The notes: a model not told the origin generated them from the letters alone. Shown: positions 1-8,958, numbered from the stretch's first letter. The stretch: DNA of 64,000 nucleotides from Natronococcus sp. AD-5 (GCF_030734285.1 NZ_CP132294.1:62001-126000); one strand, 5' to 3'. A program made the numbers and translations.

Positions 1-1179
1 CTCGCCGTCCTCCACGGCGACCTCCGCCGGGCGGGGCTGGGAGTGGAACTGGCTGGCCAGTTCGTAGCCGTAGGAGCCGGCGTTGCCGATGGCGACGACG
101 TCACCGCGCTCCGGGCGGGCGACGGGGCGGTCGTGGGCGAAGACGTCCGCGCTGGTACAGACGGGGCCGCCGACGGTGACCGGGTGCGGGTCGCGATCCG
201 GCGCGCTGACGTTCAGCACGGGGTGGTAGGAGCCGAACATCGCGGGTCGAATGAGCGTCGCCAGGCTGGCGTCGACGCCGACGACCGTCGCGTCGGGGGC
301 CTCCTTGACCGTGTTGACCTCGCTCAGAATGAGTCCCGCGTCGGCGACGACGTACCGGCCGGGCTCGAGTTTGAGCGTCGCGTCGAGGTCGCCCACCGCC
401 TCGCGGACCAGCTCCGAGGTCTTCTCGAGGTCCAGCGGCTGTTCGTCCTCGCGGTACGGCACCCCGTAGCCGCCGCCGACGTCGACGAACTCGAGGCCCT
501 CGTCGCCGACGCGGCGGGCCATCTCGCCGACCCGTTCGATCGCCCGACAGTGCTCTTCGAGCCCGTCGGTCAGCACGCCGCTGCCGGCGTGGGCGTGGAG
601 CCCGACGAGATCGAATTCCTCGCGGACCCGCTCCGCGACCTCGGGCACCCGCTCGTAGGGGACGCCGAACTTCGCGTCCGCGCCGGTAGCGACCTTCTCG
701 TGGTGACCCGTGCCGATGCCGGGGTTGATCCGGATCGCGATTCGGCCGTCGTAGCCCCGCTCGGCGAGGCGCTCTACGGTGTCGGTCGCGCCGATGGTGA
801 TCGTCAGGCCCGGCGCGTCTTCGGCGAGGTCGACGGCGTAGTCCAGATCGTGATCCGGCGGGTTCACCGCCGTGTACTGCAGCGCGTTCGGGTCCGCGCC
901 GGCGTCGATCGATCGCTGGAGTTCGCCCCAGGCCGCGCACTCGATGGCGCCGCCGGCCTCGAGCACCGCCTCGAGAACGGCCTTACCCGTGTGCGCTTTC
1001 GCGGCGTACATGACCTCGGCGTCCGGGAAGGCTTCGGCGAAGCGGGTGTAGTTCTCCTTGACGCGATCGAGGTCGATCACGTACAGCGGGGTGTCGTACT
1101 CGTCGGCGAGGGACTCGAGTCGCTCGTGGTCCCAGTCGGAAAGCCGGCGAACGGCCGGCGAGTCCGCGAGATCGGTCAT
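1..1179 (-). CDS. lysA: diaminopimelate decarboxylase (3' end outside window)
   Basis: PLP-dependent, fold-type III decarboxylase that turns meso-diaminopimelate into L-lysine, the last step of the pathway. Read from the ATG at 1179 it gives 393 residues and stays open to the left edge, so the C-terminus is missing. The N-terminal barrel has the PLP lysine at about K61 in YAAKAHTGK and the HAHAGSG and GGGYG phosphate-binding stretches. Near the visible end are the GGPVCTSAD cysteine motif and GNAGSYGYE. The start follows a 74-nt gap after the co-oriented aldo/keto reductase. It belongs with dapA-dapB-dapD upstream, although 2.5 kb now separates them. Confidence 0.95.
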   Translation of the reverse strand, partial: MTDLADSPAVRRLSDWDHERLESLADEYDTPLYVIDLDRVKENYTRFAEAFPDAEVMYAAKAHTGKAVLEAVLEAGGAIECAAWGELQRSIDAGADPNALQYTAVNPPDHDLDYAVDLAEDAPGLTITIGATDTVERLAERGYDGRIAIRINPGIGTGHHEKVATGADAKFGVPYERVPEVAERVREEFDLVGLHAHAGSGVLTDGLEEHCRAIERVGEMARRVGDEGLEFVDVGGGYGVPYREDEQPLDLEKTSELVREAVGDLDATLKLEPGRYVVADAGLILSEVNTVKEAPDATVVGVDASLATLIRPAMFGSYHPVLNVSAPDRDPHPVTVGGPVCTSADVFAHDRPVARPERGDVVAIGNAGSYGYELASQFHSQPRPAEVAVEDGE

Positions 1180-1253
1180 CGTCCGGCCAAAGTGACCGCG
1201 AGAAGTCAAGGGTTTGGGTTCGCCGCGTCGCTCCGGTTCGGATCGGTCGATCC

Positions 1254-2018
1254 CTACTCGGGAAACAGCTCCTCGGTTCGGTCGATGCCGTCGATCCGAT
1301 CGATCTCCGCCGGCTCGAGTTCGAGATCCCGGGCCTCGAGGTTCGCCTCCAGGTGCTCGCGGCTGCTGGCTTTCGGAATCGTCACGACGCCTTCCTTCGC
1401 GGCCAGCCACGCGAGACAAACCGCTTCGGGCGTCGCGTCGTGTCTCTCGGCGGCGGCGACGACCTCGTCGATCCCGCCGGCGCGACCGTTGGCGAGCGGC
1501 GAGTAGGCCACCAGCGGATAGCTATGTTCGCGCGCGTGCGAAAGTAGCCCTTCGGGCTGGAACAGCGGGTGGTACTCGACCTGGTGGGCCGCGATCGGCG
1601 CCTCGAGGACCGTCCGTGCGGTCTCGAGTTCCTCGACGGTGAAGTTACTCAGTCCGACGCCCCCGATGACGCCTCGGTCGTACAGTTCGTCGAACGCGGG
1701 GAGCGTCCGCTCGGGATCGTACGCCTCGATCGGGCGGTGAACGTACAGCAGGTCGACCGACTCGCGTCCCAGCCGCTCGAGGCTTTCCTCGGCCGTTCGG
1801 CGGACGTCTTCGGGTGCGAGGCTGTCGGCCCAGACCTTCGTCGCGACGATCGCGTCCTCGCGGGGGACGGTGCTTCGAGCCAGTCCCTCGCCGACGACGG
1901 CCTCGTTCTCGTAGATCTGTGCCGTGTCGAGGTGTCGATAGCCGCACTCGAGCGCCGTCGCGATCACGTCGGGATCGTCGATCCCCATCGTCCCGAGACC
2001 GATCGGTGGAAGCTGCAT
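1254..2018 (-). CDS. aldo/keto reductase
   Basis: A 254-residue NAD(P)H-dependent oxidoreductase of the aldo/keto reductase superfamily, of the short 2,5-diketo-gluconate reductase-like type. The tetrad is visible as D31, Y36, K61 and H94 (LDTAQIY, ATKVW, LYVHRP). GLSNF and the PKASSREHLEAN NADP-binding segment lie further on. I chose the ATG at 2018 because the longer open frame adds only a low-complexity, non-homologous N-terminus. The substrate cannot be read from sequence. It sits between the interrupted lysine genes and lysA in the same orientation and may share a transcript with lysA, but nothing ties it to lysine synthesis. Confidence 0.9.
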   Translation of the reverse strand: MQLPPIGLGTMGIDDPDVIATALECGYRHLDTAQIYENEAVVGEGLARSTVPREDAIVATKVWADSLAPEDVRRTAEESLERLGRESVDLLYVHRPIEAYDPERTLPAFDELYDRGVIGGVGLSNFTVEELETARTVLEAPIAAHQVEYHPLFQPEGLLSHAREHSYPLVAYSPLANGRAGGIDEVVAAAERHDATPEAVCLAWLAAKEGVVTIPKASSREHLEANLEARDLELEPAEIDRIDGIDRTEELFPE

Positions 2019-3171
2019 AGGCGGACGTTCTCGGTTCGATCGGAAGAGCCCTCGTATCCTCGCCGCGGCGGCTCGATTGACAGCAGTTCGAACGGTAGTG
2101 GTGGACACTCGAGTGTGAGGGACTACAGCGTTCGGTACAGGCGAGCAGGTACCGGAGTGGCAATCGATTTTCCCGGTGGCTGTCAAAACTGCGCGCTGAA
2201 TACAGAGGACGGATTCGGCGCGAGAATCAGTTTTAATTCAGCCGAACGCGGTCGGATCGGTTCCTCTCGTTGGTACACCCGGGCGGCCGACTCGCGCCGG
2301 CGTATCGAACCCGCGCCGGTACATCGACAGTCGGGCCTACCCGGACGAGCGGGTATCGACCCTGTTATTAAACAAAGGAGAGTATTTCAATTACCATCCG
2401 TAGCCGTCACCGTTTCGGAAATGACTGCTTTCGGGTCTAAGCCGACCAATATATTGAAGGATTTACGTTCAAGTGTCGTTCCGATACTGTTTCGCAGGAA
2501 AATAGTTTAGGAGGGCGATGAGAGTGAAAAGGGAGCAACAAAAGGGCGGCATCATTTCCCTGTTTTTCACCCGTACCGCGGTATTAGTAGCCGAATTAGG
2601 GCGTACGGCGAGCGAAAGACCGTTCCCGATAACCGAGGGTGTGCTCCAAACGAGTCTCCCACTAGCTGGCAAAATCCGTTCTTTTAATACTCCGTTCGAT
2701 ATCCGGAATACCCGAGATGACCCGGTGACAGTCTGTGTGGCCCCGTATATTCAACGAGAAATTCCCTATTTCGTGTGTTTCCAGTTACGGAGTCGTTTGC
2801 AAGATCCACTTGCATACACGTACGCGAGCATTTCTGTCACGCCGGAATTCGTCCACCGGTCACTCGAAAACGCACCTGTACTTTGGGCGTCATTAGCAGG
2901 AGACTCACTCGATAATCGGTGGACGACCCGCCGCGATAACGTACTGGTACTACGATTTTCACATCCGTGCCATTATGGATTGCCAATATTCATACTTCGA
3001 TTACAATAATCGATCTGTGAGAAACGATTGTCCGCGTTTTTCCCTCCTGCTGAGTATACGTACTAGTGCTCCCGGAGAAGGAGAATACAAAATAGGCGTG
3101 AATCAACCGATAACTGGCCGAACGAGGGATAGATCACGAATACACTGAAAATAGAGGAATAAGAAGTACGT
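2019..3171. other. low-GC intergenic stretch, no convincing gene
   Basis: About 1.15 kb, much richer in A and T than the flanking genes from about 2200 onward. Open frames exist (for example 2518-3009 plus and 2469-2672 minus), but their translations lack the acidic composition and GC-rich third positions of neighbouring genes and I recognise nothing in them. The part next to 3172 holds the promoter of the small secreted peptide gene. With that gene and the following 317 bp it separates dapD from the aldo/keto reductase and lysA, so it looks like inserted or decayed DNA. Confidence 0.6.
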
Positions 3172-3426
3172 ATGAAAAAGGCACTCAGAATCCTCCTCGT
3201 CTTACTAATCGCCGGAATGATTGTGGCGAGCGTGGGAGCAACCCAGGTGGCTGCAGATAAACCAAAATTCACTGGTGGCGACAACCCCTGTAAGAATTCA
3301 AACCAAGGTGCTCATCACCCGAACTGTCCCGCTGGGAAACACCACACCCACGGTAACCTCGCGCCGTTCCTTCTGTTAGCGCCACTGTCGCTGCAGGGGA
3401 GATCGCTCGAATCGCTACTCGACTAA
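3172..3426 (+). CDS. small secreted Cys/His-rich peptide, unknown function
   Basis: An 84-residue predicted precursor. Residues 1-28 form a clear Sec-type signal: two lysines, a hydrophobic core LLVLLIAGMIVASVG, then a likely cut near ATQVAADKP. The mature part is short and carries two cysteines and a histidine cluster (NPCKNSNQGAHHPNCPAG followed by KHHTHG), a pattern suited to metal binding or a disulfide. A second hydrophobic patch, NLAPFLLLAPLSL, lies near the C-terminus. It is alone on the plus strand in low-GC DNA between lysine genes. I do not recognise a family. A peptide antibiotic (halocin-like), a metal-binding secreted peptide and a chance ORF are all possible, though the signal sequence argues against the last. 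Confidence 0.55.
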   Translation: MKKALRILLVLLIAGMIVASVGATQVAADKPKFTGGDNPCKNSNQGAHHPNCPAGKHHTHGNLAPFLLLAPLSLQGRSLESLLD

Positions 3427-3743
3427 CGATTCAACGGTCACGCGGTGTTTTTTCGCACAGAAATCAGGATTCTATCTGTTTCGGGCACGAGATTTCTGCT
3501 ACTGAGAGATACGCTATCCGTATTGAACGACCGCCGTGGAGCGGTGATCAGCCTCCGACTGGTACTGCACTCCACCCTGCATTCAGTACGACTCTGCTAA
3601 TATCACCGGTAGCTGACAGAAGTACCAGCAGTAGATGTGGACTAGCTACGTAACGACTGTTTCGAACGATACGCTACTTGAAGACTCAAATTTCGAACGG
3701 ACCAAAGCAGGATCGATATCGGGAGCGAGGTGTCGTCCGGGAC
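3427..3743. other. intergenic, nothing recognised
   Basis: 317 bp between the small secreted peptide gene and the 3' end of dapD, also of lower GC than the genes. I see no coding frame with haloarchaeal character and no strong hairpin. It is the right-hand part of the interruption in the lysine cluster. Confidence 0.5.
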
Positions 3744-4580
3744 TTACTCCCGCAGCGCGTCCTCGCGTTCGGTCGCCTCGAGCGTCTCCGTCTCGAGGTC
3801 GGTCGCGACGACGGCGGGCTTGTACGCGCCACCCTCGAAGAGGTCGTGGTCGCTGATCGAGGACTCGACGAACCGCGTGAAGGCGCGTCGGTCGGCCGGC
3901 AGTTCGCCGTACAGCACCTCCTCCTCGACGAGGTCGTAGACCGGAATGCGCGGCGTCAGTAGGGTGTTCTCGCCGACGACGCTGTTCTCGCTGACGACGA
4001 AGCCCGACGTCACGCGGCAACCGGCGCCCAGCGAAACGTTATCCTCGACGATGACGGGCGCGTTCTCGACCGGCTCGAGTACCCCTCCGATCAGGGTGTT
4101 CGCACCGAGCTTGACGTTCTCGCCGATCTGGGCGCAGGAGCCCACCGTATCGCAGGAGTCGACGAGGGTGCCGTCGCCGACGTAGGCGCCGATGTTGACG
4201 AAGCTCGGACTCATCATGATGCAGTCCGAGCCGAGGTAGGCGCCGCGGCGGATCGTCGTCCCGTCCGGCGTGTTTCGGGTTCCGCGCTCGCCGAGGTCCT
4301 CGGTCTCGCGAAGCGGCAGGACGTCGTAGTGGTCGACGTCGCCGTAGCCGTACGCCCGGTTCCGCCGCAGGCCGAAGTTCAGCAGGATGCCTCGCTTGAC
4401 CCACTCGTTGGCCTCCCATTCGCTGCCGCGCTTCTCGGCGGCGCGGATCTCGCCGCCCTCGAGGGCCTCGAGGAAGGCCTCGAGCGTCGCGTGTGCGTCC
4501 TCGCCGGCGGCGTCCGCGTCGATCTCTCCGTCGTCGTACGCCGTCCACAGGTCGTCGATTTCGCTCTCGAGCGTGCTCAT
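3744..4580 (-). CDS. dapD: 2,3,4,5-tetrahydropyridine-2,6-dicarboxylate N-succinyltransferase
   Basis: Acyltransferase step of the diaminopimelate route to lysine, using succinyl-CoA. The protein has 278 residues: a helical N-terminal part followed by a left-handed beta-helix of hexapeptide repeats from about residue 100 (GAYLGSDCIMM, VNIGAYVGDGTLVDS, GENVKLGANTLIGG, VIVEDNVSLGAGC). The ATG at 4580 overlaps the dapB stop as ATGA, which settles the start within a much longer open frame and implies translational coupling. It is the last gene of the dapA-dapB-dapD run before the low-GC interruption. An acetyltransferase (DapH-type) is a less likely alternative. Confidence 0.93.
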   Translation of the reverse strand: MSTLESEIDDLWTAYDDGEIDADAAGEDAHATLEAFLEALEGGEIRAAEKRGSEWEANEWVKRGILLNFGLRRNRAYGYGDVDHYDVLPLRETEDLGERGTRNTPDGTTIRRGAYLGSDCIMMSPSFVNIGAYVGDGTLVDSCDTVGSCAQIGENVKLGANTLIGGVLEPVENAPVIVEDNVSLGAGCRVTSGFVVSENSVVGENTLLTPRIPVYDLVEEEVLYGELPADRRAFTRFVESSISDHDLFEGGAYKPAVVATDLETETLEATEREDALRE

Positions 4581-5344
4581 TCGTCGATCACGTCCGCAAA
4601 CTCGTAGTAGCCCGCCTTCCGTCCTGCGATCCACGCCGCCGCGTCGACCGCGCCGGCGGCGAAGACGCCGCGGTCCTCGGCGCGGTGCGCGAGGCGCACC
4701 TCCTCGTGGTTGCCCGCGAGGATCACCTCGTGCTCGCCGGTGACGTCGCCGGCGCGCAGCGCGTGGACCCCGATTTCGCCCTCCTCGCGGGGATCGTCGC
4801 CTTCGCGGCCGTGCGCGCGTCCCGAAAAGTCGCCGTTGTCCTCGATCTCCTCGAGCAACCGGTTCGCGGTTCCGCTCGGCGCGTCGCGCTTCGCGTTGTG
4901 GTGGGTCTCGACGAGTTCGACGTCGTACCCCGGCAGGTTTCGGACCGCCTCGCCGACGACGTTCACGAGCGCCTGGACGCCCCGAGCGAAGTTCGGCGCG
5001 TGCAGAACGGCGATCTCGTCGCTCGCGGCCTCGAGCGCGTCGCGCTGGTCGTCGTCGAAGCCGGTCGTTCCCGTGACGAAGGCGACGCCGGCGTCGGCGC
5101 ATGCCTCGGCGTAGTCGGCCGCCGACGCCGAGCCGGTGAAGTCGATCACGGCCGTCGGTTCCCGTTCGGTCAGCAGCGAGTCGAACGCTTCGGCGGGTTC
5201 GACTTCGACGCCCTGGACGCGGTCGCCGTCCGGGTCCCGGTTGACGGCGAAGGCGACCGCACACTCCTCGCGGTCGTCGACGGCGGCGATCACTTCGCGT
5301 CCCATCCGTCCGGTCGCGCCGGTGACGCCGATTCGGACCGTCAT
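4577..5344 (-). CDS. dapB: 4-hydroxy-tetrahydrodipicolinate reductase
   Basis: NAD(P)H-dependent reductase of the second committed lysine step. The 255-residue protein starts with the Rossmann motif GVTGATGRMG and contains the VTGTTGF loop and the signature VETHHNAKRDAPSGTA, whose histidines and lysine form the catalytic and substrate site. The ATG at 5344 overlaps the dapA stop by 4 nt, and its own stop overlaps the dapD start by 4 nt, so dapA-dapB-dapD form one tightly coupled unit. Length matches the family. Confidence 0.96.
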   Translation of the reverse strand: MTVRIGVTGATGRMGREVIAAVDDREECAVAFAVNRDPDGDRVQGVEVEPAEAFDSLLTEREPTAVIDFTGSASAADYAEACADAGVAFVTGTTGFDDDQRDALEAASDEIAVLHAPNFARGVQALVNVVGEAVRNLPGYDVELVETHHNAKRDAPSGTANRLLEEIEDNGDFSGRAHGREGDDPREEGEIGVHALRAGDVTGEHEVILAGNHEEVRLAHRAEDRGVFAAGAVDAAAWIAGRKAGYYEFADVIDE

Positions 5345-6273
5345 CGATCGCCCTCTGTGCCCGCGCCGACGTCGGCCACGGCGGTCGCCTCTCGCTCGAG
5401 GTCCTCGAGCACGGCCCCGAGGTCGTCGCGGTACTCCTCTGCGAGCCGGGTCAGCGGCGGACGCAGGCGCGCGGGGCCGTAACCCCGGATCTGCATGGCC
5501 TCCTTGACCGGGATCGGGTTGGTCTCGACGAACAGGGCGCGAAAGAGCGGGCCGAGTTCGTGGTGAATCTCGCGTGCGCGCTCGTAGTCGCCGTCGAGGG
5601 CGGCGCCGACCATCGCGCAGGTCCGCTCGGGTTCGACGTTCGCGGCGACGCTGATCGTCCCGGTGGCGCCGACCGAGATCGTCGGGAGGGTGAGCGCGTC
5701 GTCGCCCGAGAGGACGGCGAAGTCCTCGTCGGTCGTGCGCTCTGCGATCTCGCCGATCTGCCCCAGGTCGCCGCTGGCGGCCTTGTACCCCGCGATATTT
5801 TCGTGACCGGCGAGTTCGACGGCGGTGTCCGGCTCGATGTTTCGGCCCGTCCGCGAGGGGACGTTGTAGACGATCTGCGGCAGGTCGACGGCGTCGGCGA
5901 TCGTCCGGTAGTGGTCGATCAGCCCGCGCTGCTCGGGCTTGTTGTAATACGGCGAGATGAGCAACAGGCCGTCGGCGCCGGCCTCGGCTGCGCGCTCGGA
6001 GAGTTCCAGCGCCTCGCGGGTGTTGTTCGAGCCCGTGCCCGCGATGACGGGGACGTCGTCGACGGCCTCGATCACCGCCTCGACGACCCGGACGTGCTCG
6101 TCGTGGGTCAGCGTCGCCGACTCTCCCGTGGAGCCGACGGGAACGAGCCCGTCGACGCCCGCGGCCTCGAGTCGCTGTGCGTCGGTCTGGAGCGTTTCGA
6201 AGTCGATCTGTTCGTCCTCGTCGAAGGGCGTACACATCGCCGGAAAGACGCCCGAAAGGTCGAGTGCTGTCAT
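5341..6273 (-). CDS. dapA: 4-hydroxy-tetrahydrodipicolinate synthase
   Basis: Class I aldolase-fold enzyme that condenses pyruvate with aspartate semialdehyde, the first committed step to lysine. In the 310 residues I see the substrate loop GSTGESATL (44-53 region), YNVPSRTG with the catalytic tyrosine Y136, and the Schiff-base lysine K164 in IAGYKAASGD. It is the first gene of the minus-strand dapA-dapB-dapD operon, so the operon promoter should lie in the gap just above 6273. Related pyruvate aldolases share this fold, but the neighbouring dapB and dapD make the assignment secure. Confidence 0.95.
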   Translation of the reverse strand: MTALDLSGVFPAMCTPFDEDEQIDFETLQTDAQRLEAAGVDGLVPVGSTGESATLTHDEHVRVVEAVIEAVDDVPVIAGTGSNNTREALELSERAAEAGADGLLLISPYYNKPEQRGLIDHYRTIADAVDLPQIVYNVPSRTGRNIEPDTAVELAGHENIAGYKAASGDLGQIGEIAERTTDEDFAVLSGDDALTLPTISVGATGTISVAANVEPERTCAMVGAALDGDYERAREIHHELGPLFRALFVETNPIPVKEAMQIRGYGPARLRPPLTRLAEEYRDDLGAVLEDLEREATAVADVGAGTEGDR

Positions 6274-6611
6274 GGTTGTCGCGTGGTGTTGGAGTGGTCA
6301 GTCGCTTTCGCTATCGTCTGATATCGCCGGTCCTGCGCGGCCGAACCGCACCCGGGACGGGGACGCTACGCCCGCCGCGAGCACACGCACACGCGTTTCG
6401 GTTTCGAAAAACGAGGGGCGACGCCGCTCACGACGCCGGTAACGGATCGGCGAGCGACGCGGCACATACTCGAACCAGCTACCCGGACGAACTTATCGGT
6501 TGTGACTTCGGCACATCTGTCCGAGCCGCGAGCCCGAACCGCCGGTGGTCAGGACGCTGTGACGTTCGACCTCGGCGCGCTCGTCCGGTTCGCTCGACGT
6601 TTCCCGCGTCA
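6274..6611. other. divergent intergenic region between dapA and htpX
   Basis: The gap between the divergent genes must hold the dap operon promoter on the left and the htpX promoter on the right. I see no coding frame with proper composition, and only the htpX TATA box is clear. Confidence 0.5.
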
Positions 6612-6619
6612 TTTATACT
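6612..6619 (+). promoter_or_regulatory. TATA box of htpX
   Basis: TTTATACT begins 30 nt before the htpX ATG. Haloarchaeal TATA boxes usually sit about 27 nt before the transcript start, so the mRNA is probably leaderless or has a leader of only a few bases. Confidence 0.6.
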
Positions 6620-6641
6620 TCTCGATTGCTAACCGACTGGT

Positions 6642-7463
6642 ATGCGCAATCCACAGCTAAAACTTCGGATGGTACTGGTCGGAACCATCCTGTTTGCTCT
6701 CTACTTCGGCGCCGCCCTGTTCTTCTCGGTCGGATGGGGCGTTCCGCTGATTCCCGTGTTGCTGGTCAGTCTCGTCGTCATCCCCGCAGCGCAGTACAAG
6801 ATCGGGAAGTGGTTGGCACTCAGGGGTGCAGAGGAGATGCCCGAGAGCGGGCAGTACCGCGATATCCACCGGATGACCGAATCCCTCTCGCGGGATATGG
6901 GTCTCGAGAAGCCGAAACTCGTGGTCCAGGACATGGGCGTTCCCAACGCCTTCGCGACCGGCCGCAAGGGCGCCGGCGTCGTCTGTCTCTCGCCACAGCT
7001 CGTCCAGTTGCTCGACCGCGACGAACTCGAGGGCGTCATCGCCCACGAGCTCGCCCACCTGAACAACCGCGACACCATCACGATGATCCTCGGCCAGTCG
7101 GTCGGGATGGTCGTCAGCTACGCGGTGTTCTTCTTCGTCCGCGACTCGGGCGAGGGCATCGGGAACTTCGTCGTCGCCTACGCCGCGTCGATCGCGGCGC
7201 AGATGCTCACGCTGATCTTCGTGATGGCCATCTCGCGGTACCGCGAGTACGTCGCCGACGACGATGCCCGCCAGTACATCGGCAGCGGCGACCCGCTCGC
7301 CCGCGCGCTCGAGAAGATTCAGCGCGGCGCCGAGGGTCGCGAGTCGAAGGTCGACGACAACGTCAGCGCGCTCTGCATCCTGAACACCGATCGGAGCGTC
7401 CTCCAGCAGCTCTTCGCGACCCACCCGCCGACCGAAAAGCGAATCGAAAAGCTTCGGAGCTGA
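6642..7463 (+). CDS. htpX: HtpX-type membrane zinc metalloprotease (M48)
   Basis: Membrane-bound endopeptidase of the M48B family, linked to quality control of membrane proteins. The 273 residues begin with two membrane segments (about 9-30 and 33-50). The zinc site HELAH is at 135-139, with the third ligand E202 in SRYREYVAD. Two further hydrophobic segments (about 148-166 and 173-197) follow the zinc helix, giving the usual HtpX topology. The C-terminal FATHPPTEKRIEKL is also typical. It stands alone on the plus strand with its own TATA box. Confidence 0.95.
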   Translation: MRNPQLKLRMVLVGTILFALYFGAALFFSVGWGVPLIPVLLVSLVVIPAAQYKIGKWLALRGAEEMPESGQYRDIHRMTESLSRDMGLEKPKLVVQDMGVPNAFATGRKGAGVVCLSPQLVQLLDRDELEGVIAHELAHLNNRDTITMILGQSVGMVVSYAVFFFVRDSGEGIGNFVVAYAASIAAQMLTLIFVMAISRYREYVADDDARQYIGSGDPLARALEKIQRGAEGRESKVDDNVSALCILNTDRSVLQQLFATHPPTEKRIEKLRS

Positions 7464-7572
7464 ACCGCCGCCCGGTTTCGGTTTGTCGCGCACCTTCCGA
7501 CGGCGTCCGGCGATTAGCGAGCAACCGATCGCTGTGGGAAGGGTTTTCAAGATTGCCCGTCACGGATAAGAT

Positions 7573-8070
7573 ATGACCGAAATTCATCCGGGCCAGCGCG
7601 TCGCCGTTCTCGTCGACGCGCAAAACCTCTATCATACGGCACAGAGTCTCCACAGCCGCAATATCGACTACTCCACGCTGCTCGAGAAAGCGGTTCAGGA
7701 CCGCCAGCTCACGCGAGCGATCGCGTACGTCATCCGGGCGGAAGCACCCGAGGAAGAGAGCTTCTTCGAGGCGTTGATCGATATCGGGTTCGAGACGAAG
7801 ATCAAGGACATCAAAACCTTCTCGGACGGGACGAAGAAGGCCGACTGGGACGTCGGCATGAGTCTCGACGCCGTCACGCTCGCCAACCACGTCGACACGG
7901 TCGTGCTCTGTACGGGCGACGGCGACTTCTCGCGACTCTGCTCGCACCTGCGCCACGAGGGCGTTCGCGTCGAGGTGATGGCGTTCGAGTCCTCGACCGC
8001 CGAGGAACTCATCGCCGAGGCGGATTCGTTCCTCGACCTCGAGGAGCGCCACGAGACGTTCCTGCTCTGA
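7573..8070 (+). CDS. NYN domain protein (LabA/DUF88 type), predicted RNase
   Basis: A single NYN/PIN-like domain of 165 residues. The acidic residues expected for a metal-dependent nuclease are present: D15 in VLVDAQNLY, D91 and D93 in KADWDVGMSLD, and D116 and D118 in CTGDGDFSRL. Archaeal members are predicted RNA-processing or RNA-decay nucleases, but the substrate here is unknown. It has its own ATG at 7573, 109 nt after htpX in the same direction, and may or may not share its transcript. Confidence 0.88.
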   Translation: MTEIHPGQRVAVLVDAQNLYHTAQSLHSRNIDYSTLLEKAVQDRQLTRAIAYVIRAEAPEEESFFEALIDIGFETKIKDIKTFSDGTKKADWDVGMSLDAVTLANHVDTVVLCTGDGDFSRLCSHLRHEGVRVEVMAFESSTAEELIAEADSFLDLEERHETFLL

Positions 8071-8090
8071 TCGTCGACTGGATCTCGCTC

Positions 8091-8264
8091 CTACGACTGG
8101 GCGTCGCGGGCGACGCTGACGAGCCACGCACCGGCACCGAGTACGAGTGCCGAACCTGTAAGCGCATAGACGAGTCCGTACGACTCGAGCAGGGACGACC
8201 CGGCGAACGTCAGGCTACTGACAGCCAGCAGCACCAGTCCGAGCACGACTTGTGGAAGATCCAT
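8091..8264 (-). CDS. small two-helix membrane protein
   Basis: A 57-residue ORF on the minus strand: MDLPQVVLGLVLLAVSSL leads into a first membrane helix, then a short loop with LLESYG, then a second helix (LVYALTGSALVLGAGAWLV) and a short charged end. Codons have GC-rich third positions, and a TATA box lies 25 nt upstream of the ATG, which supports a real, probably leaderless gene. It converges with the NYN gene, 20 nt apart. The family is not recognised. Confidence 0.6.
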   Translation of the reverse strand: MDLPQVVLGLVLLAVSSLTFAGSSLLESYGLVYALTGSALVLGAGAWLVSVARDAQS

Positions 8265-8288
8265 CCGACCGTTGAATACACCACGAAC

Positions 8289-8296
8289 TATATAAT
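8289..8296 (-). promoter_or_regulatory. TATA box for the small membrane protein gene
   Basis: TATATAAT-like sequence in an AT-rich patch, 25 nt upstream of the minus-strand ATG at 8264. The patch lies between two divergent genes and could also serve the PUA gene, but that start is 110 nt away. Confidence 0.45.
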
Positions 8297-8406
8297 ATTC
8301 CTGATGACAGTCGCGGATAGATGTCCGTCAGCACGAGACACCTCTCGAGGTCGGCCGCCCGCAGGTCGAAGGGCTTTCGACCCACCGCGGCAAAGACCGG
8401 CCAATA

Positions 8407-8895
8407 ATGAGCGACCCAGCCGACGGGAACGCGGGGCTTTCGAGTCTTCGGACGATCGCGGACTACCAGTTCGGTGCCGGTGCGGGCGAGGCGCTCTTCC
8501 CGCTCGAGGAGTCGCTGACGGTCAAACGCACCTCCTCCGGCCGACCCCAGCAGGTCCACTGCGGGGCCGGTCGGCTCGTCTCCTTCGGCATCGATGGCCG
8601 ATTCACGCTCGGAATCGAGGGCGGGCGCCGACTCGACGCCGCCCTCGAGCACCCGGCCTACCGCGTGATCGTCGACGACGAGAGCGAGCCGTTCGTTCGC
8701 GACGGGAAGAACGTCTTCGCGAAGTTCGTCCTCGAGGCCGGCCCGGAAATCCGACCCGGTGACGAGGTCCTGGTCGTCCACGAGCGCGGCGAACTGATCG
8801 CGGTCGGGACGGCGGAACTCGACGCCGCGGCGATCGAGGATTTCGAGACCGGAATGGCCGTAAACGTGCGCGAAGGTACCCCGGCGGAGAACTGA
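8407..8895 (+). CDS. PUA domain protein
   Basis: A 162-residue protein with a C-terminal PUA domain, an RNA-binding module of tRNA- and rRNA-modifying enzymes. The PUA part spans about residues 80-155: AYRVIVDDESEPFVRDGKNV, then the glycine-rich RPGDEVLVVHERGELIAVGTA and a short final strand. The N-terminal half is a conserved archaeal extension I cannot assign to a catalytic fold. It lies upstream of NAC and trmI, separated from them by a structured repeat. A role in RNA modification or translation is inferred from the domain only. Confidence 0.82.
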   Translation: MSDPADGNAGLSSLRTIADYQFGAGAGEALFPLEESLTVKRTSSGRPQQVHCGAGRLVSFGIDGRFTLGIEGGRRLDAALEHPAYRVIVDDESEPFVRDGKNVFAKFVLEAGPEIRPGDEVLVVHERGELIAVGTAELDAAAIEDFETGMAVNVREGTPAEN

Positions 8896-8958
8896 GGCCC
8901 TGGCAAACGCCGTTGCTGTGGCCGGGAGCGTGGCTCGAGACGCTCGAGAGCCGCGTGA

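Noticed and set aside
43-1506. Long plus-strand open frames over lysA and the aldo/keto reductase
   Set aside because: They are antisense to recognisable enzymes and translate into sequence without family motifs; high GC keeps such frames open.
2518-3009. 163-codon plus-strand frame in the low-GC island
   Set aside because: No acidic composition, no GC-rich third positions, no recognisable motif and no promoter-like sequence at the right distance.
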